A stretch of DNA of 6,769 bases from an uncultured Clostridia bacterium (GTDB lineage Bacteria; Bacillota; Clostridia; TANB77; CAG-508), in the NCBI GenBank assembly GCA_944390305.1, contig CALXPX010000065.1, forward strand, positions 1-6,769. Reading direction: 5' to 3'. Position numbers and translations under genes: made by a program. A model generated the notes under the pieces. It was not told the origin of the DNA. It ran no database searches and saw only the letters and a list, made by a program, of their open reading frames with translations. Of this stretch, positions 1 to 5,616 are shown piece after piece; positions within the stretch are counted from its first letter, which is position 1; the number at the start of each line of letters is the position of its first letter.

Positions 1-37
1 AAAAAACAAAAATATTATATCACAAATTATAAAAATG

Positions 38-46
38 TGCTATAAT
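38..46 (+). promoter_or_regulatory. Extended -10 promoter of the radical SAM gene
   Basis: TATAAT at 41-46 is preceded by TGC at 38-40, giving a full TGnTATAAT extended -10 element. The -35 region is poor (ATCACA at 19-24, four matches to TTGACA with a 16-base spacer), which extended -10 promoters tolerate. The expected transcription start is about 53, only about 3 bases before the ATG at 56. If this promoter is used, the message is almost leaderless. Confidence 0.55.
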
Positions 47-55
47 ATTTTTATT

Positions 56-958
56 ATGTTAGAAAAATGTGAAATTTGTCCAAGAAAATGTAAAGTAAAT
101 AGAGAAAAAAGAGAAAAAGGTTTTTGTAATGCAGGAGATAGAATAAAAATTGCATTAGTATCTTTTCATGATTTTGAAGAGCCTTGTATTAGTGGCAGAG
201 GTAAAAATACAAAATCTTCTGGGACTATATTTTTTAGCAATTGTAATTTAAGATGTGTATTTTGTCAAAATTATGAAATAAGTAATTTAGGAAAAGGAAA
301 AGAAATATCAACTAAAAGACTATCAGAAATTTTTCTTGAAGAACAAGAAAGAAAAGCAAATAACATAAATTTAATTACTCCAACAATGTATATACCTCAA
401 ATAATAGAGGCAATAAAATTAGCAAGGAAAAATGGACTAAATATACCAATTATATATAATTCAAATGGGTATGAAAATGTAGAAACTTTAAAACTTTTAG
501 AAGGATATATAGATGTATATTTACCAGACTTAAAATATTGCTCAAATGAACTTTCTATAAAATATTCATCTGCTCCAAATTATTTTGAAATTGCAACAAA
601 GGCTATAAAAGAAATGTATAGACAAGTAGGAGCACCTAAATTTGATGAACATGGAATAATAAAAAAAGGAGTAATTATAAGGCATTTAATACTTCCAAAT
701 TACATTTTAAATACAAAAAAAATATTAAAATGGATAAAAGAAAATATGCCAAAAGATATATATGTAAGTATTATGGCTCAATATTTTCCTACATTTAAAG
801 CAAAGAATATTGAAAAATTAAACAGAAAAATAACAATAAAAGAATATAAAGAAGTAGAAAAATATTTATATACTATAGGACTAGAAAATGGATATATGCA
901 AGATTTAGGAAAACATGAAGAAAAATATGTTCCTAAATTTGATTTTAAAGGAATATAA
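56..958 (+). CDS. Radical SAM protein, pyruvate formate-lyase-activase-like (PflX/COG1313-type)
   Basis: This is a 300-residue, soluble radical SAM enzyme. In the sequence, C63-x3-C67-x2-C70 (within FSNCNLRCVFCQNYEIS) is the CxxxCxxC motif that holds the SAM-binding [4Fe-4S] cluster. An N-terminal Cys group (C5, C8, C12, C24; CEICPRKC) and the EEPCISG segment before the motif are typical of the PFL-activating-enzyme-like family known as PflX. Members are widespread in anaerobes; they are annotated as glycyl-radical activases by similarity, but their substrates are mostly undefined. No glycyl radical enzyme lies in this window, so the target is unknown. Start choice: an in-frame ATG at 35 exists, but it lies upstream of and overlaps the TATAAT promoter, whereas ATG 56 begins MLEKCEIC as in the family. 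There is no Shine-Dalgarno before either ATG. Length is normal for the family. I am sure of the superfamily, fairly sure of the subgroup and not of the reaction. Confidence 0.9.
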   Translation: MLEKCEICPRKCKVNREKREKGFCNAGDRIKIALVSFHDFEEPCISGRGKNTKSSGTIFFSNCNLRCVFCQNYEISNLGKGKEISTKRLSEIFLEEQERKANNINLITPTMYIPQIIEAIKLARKNGLNIPIIYNSNGYENVETLKLLEGYIDVYLPDLKYCSNELSIKYSSAPNYFEIATKAIKEMYRQVGAPKFDEHGIIKKGVIIRHLILPNYILNTKKILKWIKENMPKDIYVSIMAQYFPTFKAKNIEKLNRKITIKEYKEVEKYLYTIGLENGYMQDLGKHEEKYVPKFDFKGI

Positions 959-960
959 AG

Positions 961-989
961 TTTACTAAATTTTCACAAATAAGTATAAT
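961..989 (+). promoter_or_regulatory. Promoter of the ABC transporter gene
   Basis: A -35 element TTTACT (961-966, four of six matches), a 17-base spacer and a perfect -10 TATAAT (984-989) predict a transcription start near 996 and a leader of about 60 bases. The promoter begins just after the stop codon of the radical SAM gene. I see no intrinsic terminator in the 98 bases between the two genes, so some read-through from upstream is also possible. Confidence 0.65.
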
Positions 990-1011
990 ATAGTACACAT
1001 ATGTATACTAT
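990..1011. promoter_or_regulatory. Near-perfect 22-bp palindrome at the transcription start, candidate operator
   Basis: The half-sites ATAGTAcACAT and ATGTaTACTAT form an inverted repeat centred between 1000 and 1001, with 10 of 11 base pairs matching (the 996/1005 pair is the exception). It starts one base after the -10 box and covers the predicted start near 996, the usual place for a repressor site. Dimeric regulators such as the TetR, PadR or GntR families bind sites of this kind and often control ABC exporters. No regulator gene is in this window, so the binder is unknown. A terminator is unlikely because no T-run follows. Confidence 0.5.
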
Positions 1012-1046
1012 TATTAATAATTAATTGTATATATAAATAATAAAAT

Positions 1047-1050
1047 GGAG
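1047..1050 (+). promoter_or_regulatory. Ribosome binding site GGAG that decides the ABC gene start
   Basis: GGAG at 1047-1050 lies 6 bases before the ATG at 1057, good Shine-Dalgarno spacing. The in-frame ATG at 1045 overlaps this site and has no Shine-Dalgarno of its own. Protein starting at 1057 reads MLELKDIKK, a typical beginning for an MacB-type ATPase domain, so 1057 is preferred. Confidence 0.65.
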
Positions 1051-1056
1051 ATTAGT

Positions 1057-3642
1057 ATGTTAGAATTAAAAGATATTAAGAAAGATTATATTACATCAAA
1101 TGAAACGGTTAAGGCATTAAAAGGGATAAGTATAAAATTCAGAGAAAATGAATTTGTAGCCATTTTAGGACAAAGTGGATGTGGAAAAACAACTTTGTTA
1201 AATATAATAGGAGGATTAGATCACTATACAAGTGGAGATCTAATAATTAATGGAAAATCCACAAAAGAATTTAAAGATAAAGATTGGGATACCTATAGAA
1301 ATCATAGTATAGGATTTGTATTCCAAAGTTATAATTTAATACCACATCAAAGTATATTATCAAATGTAGAACTTGCACTTACCATATCTGGTGTATCAAA
1401 AAAAGAAAGAAAAAGAAGGGCTATAGAAGCCTTAGAAAAAGTAGGTCTTAAGGATAAAATACATAAAAAACCAAATGAATTATCTGGTGGGCAAATGCAA
1501 AGAGTCGCAATAGCAAGAGCAATAGTAAATAATCCAGATATAATTCTTGCTGATGAACCAACAGGAGCATTAGATACAAAAACTAGTATTCAAGTAATGG
1601 ATATACTAAAAGAAATATCTAAAGAACATTTAATAATAATGGTAACACATAATCCAGATTTAGCAGAAAAATATGCCACAAGAACAATAAAAATATTAGA
1701 TGGAAATATAACAGATGATAGTAATCCATATGATGGAGTAGAAGAAAATAAAAAAGAAAAAGATAAAAAGAAAAAGCCATCAATGAGTTTTTTAACAGCA
1801 CTTGGATTAAGCTTAAATAATTTAATGACCAAAAAAGGAAGGACAATACTTACAGCTTTTGCAGGAAGTATAGGTATTATAGGAATTGCACTAATATTAT
1901 CACTTTCTGCTGGTGTACAAAATTATATATCAAGTATAGAAGAAGATACGTTAGCTTCATATCCAGTAACATTGCAAGAATCAACAATTGATTTAGGTGG
2001 TATGATGACAAGCCTTATGGACACAGAAAAAGAAAATCAAGACCAAAGCAAAGAAGAAAATAAAATATATTCAAGAAATATAATGGATTCAATGTTACAT
2101 GCAATGTCAAGTGAAGTAAAAACTAATAATCTAGCTAAATTTAAAGAATATATAGAAAATACTGATAAAATAAAACCTTATGCAAATGCTATTAAATATG
2201 GATATAATCTAGATTTAAATATATATAAATCAGATACATCTGAAGGTGTTATAAAGGTAAACCCAAGTCAAGTAATGGATACTATTGGAATGGAAAGTAT
2301 GGTAGAAGCAAGTAGCCAAATGACAGGTTCATCATCAATGATGATGAGTGATGTAAATGTATTTAATGAACTTTTTGAAAACCAAGAAATGTTAGATATG
2401 CAGTATGAATTATTAAAAGGAAAATGGCCAGAAAATTATAATGAAGTAGTTATCATAACAGATAAAAATAATGAAATAAGTGACTATACTTTATATTCAC
2501 TAGGTCTAAAAGATCAAGATGAATTAAAAGATAAAATGAAAAAAATACAAAATGGAGAAGAAATAGAAGAATCAGAAGAAAGTGCATATAATTATGATGA
2601 TTTACTAAATTTATCTTTTAAACTATTACTAAATGCAGACTTATATAATAAAGAAAATGGAGCATGGGTAGATAAAAGTGAAAATGAAGAATATTTAAAA
2701 GAAAAACTAGAAAATGCAGAAGAATTAAAGGTAGTAGGAATAATAAAACAAAAAGAAGAAAGTGTAAGTAGTAACACACAAGGAGGAATAGGATATACAA
2801 AAGCTCTAACAGAACATGTAGCAAATAAAGCAAATGAAACGGAAATAGTAAAAGAGCAGAAGGAAAATCCAGATATAAATGTCTTTACAGGTCTGGAATT
2901 TCCAAAAGAAGGAGAAAAAGAAGATTTTAGTCTAGATAGTTTAAATATGGAGCAAAAAATGGCTTTAGCATCAATGAATGCAGAAGATTTAAGTAAGCTT
3001 ATGACTGCATATGCAGAAAACAGTGAAGCCGATTATGAAAAAAATTTAGAAAAACTAGGCATTATTGATCTAAATTCTCCAAATACAATAAATATATATC
3101 CAAAAGATTTTGAAGCAAAAGAAGCAATATCTAATAGTATAACGGAATATAATAATAATCAGGAAAATGAAAATGATAAAATAAATTATACAGATACAGT
3201 AGGAATAATGATGAGTTCAGTATCAACCATAGTAGATACAATAAGCTATGTACTAATTGCATTTGTAGCTATATCATTAGTTGTTTCATCAATTATGATA
3301 GGAATAATAACATATATTTCTGTATTAGAAAGAACAAAAGAAATAGGAATCTTAAGGGCAATAGGAGCATCTAAAAGAGATATTTCAAGAGTATTCAATG
3401 CAGAAACATTTATTACTGGTTTAGTATCTGGTTTAATTGGAATAGGTGTAACAATTTTACTTACAATACCAATTAACAGCATAATAAAATCTGTAACTGG
3501 AGTAAATGTAGAAGCATATTTGCCTTGGCAAGCGGGAATAATATTAGTATTAATAAGTATGTTTTTAACAATAATAGCAGGATTAATACCAGCTAAAATG
3601 GCAAGTAAAAAAGACCCCGTAAAGGCACTAAGAACTGAATAA
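1057..3642 (+). CDS. MacB/FtsX-type ABC transporter, ATPase and permease in one chain
   Basis: This is an 861-residue membrane protein, expected to act as a homodimer. The N-terminal ATPase domain (about 1-225) has Walker A GQSGCGKTT (38-46), signature LSGGQ (from 142), Walker B IILADEP (D166, E167) and the H-loop His near 198. A Lys-rich linker follows, then one membrane helix (about 264-288), an extracellular domain of about 440 residues (289-728) and three C-terminal helices (about 729-757, 784-808, 824-848). The segment ERTKEIGILRAIGASKRDI after helix 2 is the FtsX-family hallmark. This is the topology of MacB, a mechanotransmission-type ABC protein that moves peptides, lipoproteins or toxins rather than small solutes across the inner membrane. 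The outer domain is much larger than in E. coli MacB (648 residues in total) and is Met-rich in part. Substrate cannot be told from sequence. It appears monocistronic: own promoter with candidate operator, and a strong terminator after the stop. Confidence 0.93.
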   Translation: MLELKDIKKDYITSNETVKALKGISIKFRENEFVAILGQSGCGKTTLLNIIGGLDHYTSGDLIINGKSTKEFKDKDWDTYRNHSIGFVFQSYNLIPHQSILSNVELALTISGVSKKERKRRAIEALEKVGLKDKIHKKPNELSGGQMQRVAIARAIVNNPDIILADEPTGALDTKTSIQVMDILKEISKEHLIIMVTHNPDLAEKYATRTIKILDGNITDDSNPYDGVEENKKEKDKKKKPSMSFLTALGLSLNNLMTKKGRTILTAFAGSIGIIGIALILSLSAGVQNYISSIEEDTLASYPVTLQESTIDLGGMMTSLMDTEKENQDQSKEENKIYSRNIMDSMLHAMSSEVKTNNLAKFKEYIENTDKIKPYANAIKYGYNLDLNIYKSDTSEGVIKVNPSQVMDTIGMESMVEASSQMTGSSSMMMSDVNVFNELFENQEMLDMQYELLKGKWPENYNEVVIITDKNNEISDYTLYSLGLKDQDELKDKMKKIQNGEEIEESEESAYNYDDLLNLSFKLLLNADLYNKENGAWVDKSENEEYLKEKLENAEELKVVGIIKQKEESVSSNTQGGIGYTKALTEHVANKANETEIVKEQKENPDINVFTGLEFPKEGEKEDFSLDSLNMEQKMALASMNAEDLSKLMTAYAENSEADYEKNLEKLGIIDLNSPNTINIYPKDFEAKEAISNSITEYNNNQENENDKINYTDTVGIMMSSVSTIVDTISYVLIAFVAISLVVSSIMIGIITYISVLERTKEIGILRAIGASKRDISRVFNAETFITGLVSGLIGIGVTILLTIPINSIIKSVTGVNVEAYLPWQAGIILVLISMFLTIIAGLIPAKMASKKDPVKALRTE

Positions 3643-3696
3643 ATCAAATTAAGCACGAACAATATAAAAGTTAGTTCGTGCTTGATTTGATTTTTT
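3642..3696 (+). terminator. Strong intrinsic terminator after the ABC transporter gene
   Basis: Arms 3642-3660 and 3674-3692 pair over 19 bases with one G-U pair (core AAGCACGAAC with GTTCGTGCTT), a 13-base loop, and a run of T at 3691-3696. The left arm begins inside the TAA stop codon. The right arm also carries the -35 box of the next gene's promoter. Confidence 0.9.
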
Positions 3697-3715
3697 ATGT
3701 GAAATGATGTATAAT
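3687..3715 (+). promoter_or_regulatory. Promoter of the unknown gene, overlapping the preceding terminator
   Basis: TTGATT (3687-3692), a 17-base spacer and a perfect TATAAT (3710-3715) make a strong vegetative promoter. The predicted start is near 3722, giving a leader of about 65 bases. The -35 box is the distal part of the terminator's right arm, so termination and initiation signals share bases. Confidence 0.75.
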
Positions 3716-3740
3716 ATTATGTATGCAAAATTCCATTTTA

Positions 3741-3767
3741 TTTAGTACTTTTGTGCTAAAAATTTTT
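3741..3767 (+). promoter_or_regulatory. Leader hairpin followed by a T-run, possible weak attenuator
   Basis: TTTAGTAC (3741-3748) pairs with GTGCTAAA (3753-3760) over 8 pairs including one G-U, around a TTTT loop, and TTTTT follows at 3763-3767. It lies in the 5' leader between the predicted start and the ribosome site. The stem has few G-C pairs, so if it terminates at all it is weak; it may merely be an mRNA-stabilising hairpin. No riboswitch or T-box family was recognised. Confidence 0.35.
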
Positions 3768-3786
3768 ACAGTAAGGAGGAGTTTGC

Positions 3787-4443
3787 ATGTTAAAAAGTGA
3801 ATTTCATCGGGTAGAAACTTTTAAAGATGGAGAAGAAAGGATAGGTCTTATAACACTTAAAAGAGTTCCAAAAGCGGGTACAATAAAAATCATAAAAGAT
3901 GATGAAGAAATTGTTCCTACATCTTTTTCCGCAATTGGGATGCCAATTCTATCAGGAGAAACATTGGAATATTATTTCCAAAATTCTGAATTTAATGGTC
4001 CTGAACTCTTAGTTGAGTATGAAGAAGAAGAGCCTGATTGGCAAATTTGCACTACAGAATCAGAAGTAAAAGAGTTTTTAAAAGAACATAGCTTAAAGAC
4101 TCTAGCAATTAACGTAAAAAAGCATGTTCATAACAAAGACGGAATCTACTGGGTACCAAATGGAAAAGAACTAGTCATTTGGGATAAATATGTATTAGTA
4201 CCAAATGGCCAATTTCTGCATCTAGAAGAGGTAGAAAATTTTTCTGATACATTTACAGATGAAGTAAAGGACTTTGAGTTCTGGAAAAAGGAATATAAGA
4301 TGATGAGATGTATCCAGCTTGAAAGTTCACTAAGAAATTATGAATGCCCTATTTGTGGCAAAGGATTCTCTATAAAAGAAATTTTAGAGTGGGACTTTGA
4401 ACTCACAAAAGAAGGTCCAATTCATAGTAAGTGCAAGAGATAA
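3787..4443 (+). CDS. Unknown 218-residue protein with a C-terminal CxxC/HxxC putative zinc site
   Basis: I do not recognise this protein. It has no signal peptide or membrane helix, so it is probably cytoplasmic. The N-terminal part (about 1-80) alternates short hydrophobic and charged stretches as in a beta-rich domain and ends in a run of Glu. A middle section contains two VPNG motifs exactly 15 residues apart (V123 and V138) in beta-like surroundings. At the C-terminus C187-x2-C190 (YECPICGKGF) and H213-x2-C216 are placed to bind one zinc ion, suggesting a nucleic-acid or protein contact. The start at 3787 is set by AAGGAGGAG at 3773-3781 (AGGAGG 7 bases upstream), the best ribosome site here with that of enolase. 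The gene has its own promoter and terminator and is 32.7% G+C against about 22% in sampled ABC-gene lines, which suggests horizontal gain. A phage- or mobile-element-derived lone gene is plausible but unproven. Confidence 0.85.
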   Translation: MLKSEFHRVETFKDGEERIGLITLKRVPKAGTIKIIKDDEEIVPTSFSAIGMPILSGETLEYYFQNSEFNGPELLVEYEEEEPDWQICTTESEVKEFLKEHSLKTLAINVKKHVHNKDGIYWVPNGKELVIWDKYVLVPNGQFLHLEEVENFSDTFTDEVKDFEFWKKEYKMMRCIQLESSLRNYECPICGKGFSIKEILEWDFELTKEGPIHSKCKR

Positions 4444-4448
4444 CTGTA

Positions 4449-4490
4449 AAAGCGTGGCGAGGGATGTTTCTCTCGCCTTGTGCTTTATTA
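4449..4490 (+). terminator. Probable intrinsic terminator of the unknown gene
   Basis: GGCGAGGGA (4456-4464) pairs with TCTCTCGCC (4469-4477) over 9 pairs with one G-U and a TGTT loop. AAAGC (4449-4453) and GCTTT (4482-4486) can extend the stem. The hairpin starts 5 bases after the stop codon. The tail TTGTGCTTTATTA is T-rich but interrupted, so efficiency may be moderate. Confidence 0.6.
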
Positions 4491-4492
4491 AT

Positions 4493-4528
4493 AAAAAAAT
4501 AACTGCAATAGCAAAGTATTACAGTTAT
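4493..4528 (-). terminator. Intrinsic terminator of the tRNA-Gln transcript
   Basis: Read on the minus strand, a hairpin with arms 4528-4517 and 4510-4499 (ATAACTG paired with CAGTTAT, one mismatch, then AATA with TATT; 6-base loop) is followed by seven T (complement of A at 4493-4499). It begins 26 bases past the CCA end of the tRNA, in the right orientation to end its transcript. Confidence 0.75.
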
Positions 4529-4554
4529 AATAACATATTAAATATATATGTAAT

Positions 4555-4629
4555 TGGTTGGGGTACTAAGATTCGAACTTAGGAATGTCGGAGTCAGAGT
4601 CCGATGCCTTACCGCTTGGCGATACCCCA
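4555..4629 (-). tRNA. tRNA-Gln, anticodon CUG, CCA encoded
   Basis: On the minus strand all cloverleaf parts are present. The acceptor TGGGGTA pairs with TACCCCA; the D stem GCC/GGC encloses a loop with GG; the anticodon stem TCGGA/TCCGA encloses loop CTCTGAC, so the anticodon is CTG and reads CAG (Gln). The variable loop is CATTC, and the T stem CTAAG/CTTAG holds TTCGAAT. The first acceptor pair is the weak U1-A72 pair typical of tRNA-Gln. The discriminator is A at 4558, and CCA is encoded at 4557-4555. The body without CCA is 72 bases. It has its own promoter and terminator on the minus strand, so it is a single-tRNA unit. Confidence 0.96.
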
Positions 4630-4645
4630 ATATTAATACTTAATA

Positions 4646-4674
4646 AATATAGCACAAAAGAATAGCAAATGCAA
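4646..4674 (-). promoter_or_regulatory. Promoter of tRNA-Gln
   Basis: On the minus strand, TTGCAT (4674-4669), a 17-base spacer and TATATT (4651-4646) preceded by TGC give a -35 and extended -10 pair. The predicted start is near 4639, about 10 bases before the mature tRNA 5' end, a usual spacing. Confidence 0.65.
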
Positions 4675-4692
4675 TAGAAATAAGTAAAAGAA

Positions 4693-4721
4693 TTGATTTT
4701 TAAATAAAAATAAAGTACAAT
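4693..4721 (+). promoter_or_regulatory. Promoter of the ylmH-like gene
   Basis: TTGATT (4693-4698), a 17-base spacer and TACAAT (4716-4721, five of six matches) predict a start near 4728. It is back to back with the tRNA promoter; the two -35 boxes are 18 bases apart. The leader would be about 6 bases if ATG 4734 is used, or about 18 if ATG 4746 is used. Confidence 0.65.
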
Positions 4722-4745
4722 ATTAACATAATAATGGGGAAAATT

Positions 4746-5546
4746 ATGAATAAAGAAATAGAATTATCAAAAGAACAAAAAAGTGAAGATAAAATCTTAA
4801 TTGCTAAAATATTAGATAAAATTAAATTTGTAGAGAATAAAAACAGATTTGAAGAAACTGACTTTTTAGATTTAAGAGAGCAAGAAATAGTAAAAGAAAC
4901 TGTAGGTAAAAGAAAATATCATGGATATAATCTACTAGGTGGATATAAAGATGCAGAAAGAAAGATAGCTATAATATATCCAGAAAATATTGATGAAGAT
5001 TATATTAAAGAAAAAATTTTAAAACAATATTTAAATGTAATAAATGTAACCTTACCAAATGAACTAAAAAATAAATATGAGCATAGAAATTATTTAGGTG
5101 GGCTTATGAAGCTTGGAATTAAAAGAGAAAAAATAGGAGATATCCTAGTTAGAGATGATGGTGCAGATATTATAGTAAAAAAAGAAATATCTAATTATAT
5201 AGAGCTAAATTTACTTGGATTAACTAGATTTCAGAAGGCAAAAATAAATATAAAAGAAATTAATGAACTTATATATATTAAAAAAGAAAAAGAATATGTA
5301 AAAATAAATATTCCATCTATGAGATTAGACTGCATAGTAGGAGAGCTTGCCAAATGTTCTAGAAATGATGCAAATAAATACCTAAGAGAAGAAAGAATTT
5401 TTGTTAATTTTAAAGAAGAACTAAGAGCTTCAAAAATAATAAAAGAAGGAGATTACATAACAATAAGAGGAAAAGGAAGATTTAAAATAGATAAAATTTT
5501 GGGAAATACTAAAAGCGGGAGAATAAATGTTCAAATAGAAAAATAA
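4746..5546 (+). CDS. ylmH: YlmH-like S4-domain RNA-binding protein
   Basis: This 266-residue soluble protein matches the YlmH family in length and motifs: FLDLRE, GGYKDAER (about 65-72), the conserved HRNYLGGLMKLGIKREKIGD (H113-R114 onward; family form HRDxLGxLxxLGI) and a C-terminal S4 RNA-binding domain (about 192-250; MRLDCIVGELAKCSRNDANK, then IFVNF). In Bacillus, ylmH sits in the cell-division cluster before divIVA, and YlmH has been reported to bind stalled 50S-peptidyl-tRNA complexes in ribosome-associated quality control. Here it lies instead between a tRNA and enolase, away from division genes. Start choice: ATG 4746 has a weak GGGGA 5 bases upstream; the in-frame ATG 4734 would add MGKI but would lie about 6 bases from the predicted transcription start. 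It may be co-transcribed with enolase, 70 bases downstream. Confidence 0.87.
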   Translation: MNKEIELSKEQKSEDKILIAKILDKIKFVENKNRFEETDFLDLREQEIVKETVGKRKYHGYNLLGGYKDAERKIAIIYPENIDEDYIKEKILKQYLNVINVTLPNELKNKYEHRNYLGGLMKLGIKREKIGDILVRDDGADIIVKKEISNYIELNLLGLTRFQKAKINIKEINELIYIKKEKEYVKINIPSMRLDCIVGELAKCSRNDANKYLREERIFVNFKEELRASKIIKEGDYITIRGKGRFKIDKILGNTKSGRINVQIEK

Positions 5547-5577
5547 TTTATAAATTTTGAATATAAAACTTATAAAT
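5546..5577. repeat. AT-only-stem inverted repeat between ylmH and eno
   Basis: ATTTATAA (5546-5553) is the exact reverse complement of TTATAAAT (5570-5577); TTTT/AAAA inside adds four pairs after one mismatch, leaving a 6-base loop. No T-run follows, so it is not a good terminator. It may be a regulatory site or simply reflect the low G+C. Confidence 0.35.
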
Positions 5578-5586
5578 GTCAATAAT
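5557..5586 (+). promoter_or_regulatory. Possible promoter of enolase
   Basis: TTGAAT (5557-5562), an 18-base spacer and AATAAT (5581-5586) each resemble the consensus, with a predicted start near 5593 just before the ribosome site. In such AT-rich DNA a match of this quality can arise by chance, so enolase may equally be read from the ylmH promoter. Confidence 0.35.
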
Positions 5587-5616
5587 CTCATAAAGAACTT
5601 TTTAGGAGGATAAAAA

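Noticed and set aside
35..55. Upstream ATG of the radical SAM gene (adds MCYNIFI)
   Set aside because: It overlaps the TATAAT promoter, lacks a Shine-Dalgarno, and the added residues precede the conserved family N-terminus.
990..1011. Reading the palindrome as a terminator of the radical SAM gene
   Set aside because: No T-run follows on either strand, and it sits directly after a good promoter, which fits an operator better.
1739..1782. A-rich stretch encoding a Lys-rich linker, considered as a slippage site
   Set aside because: No homopolymer longer than about six bases is present, and the frame is intact. It fits a charged linker between the ATPase and the membrane domain.
1590..1846. Minus-strand open frames inside the ABC transporter gene
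   Set aside because: They are hydrophobic, low-complexity antisense readings of a well-supported ABC transporter. The same applies to 2592-2833 and 3246-3662.
3741..4565. Possible att duplication: TTAGTAC near 3742 and in the tRNA 3' part near 4565
   Set aside because: Only 7 bases match in AT-rich DNA and no longer repeat of the tRNA end was found, so this is not evidence of integration.
4397..4582. 61-codon + strand open frame overlapping the end of the unknown gene
   Set aside because: It runs through the terminator hairpins and into the antisense of tRNA-Gln, has no ribosome site and gives no recognisable protein.
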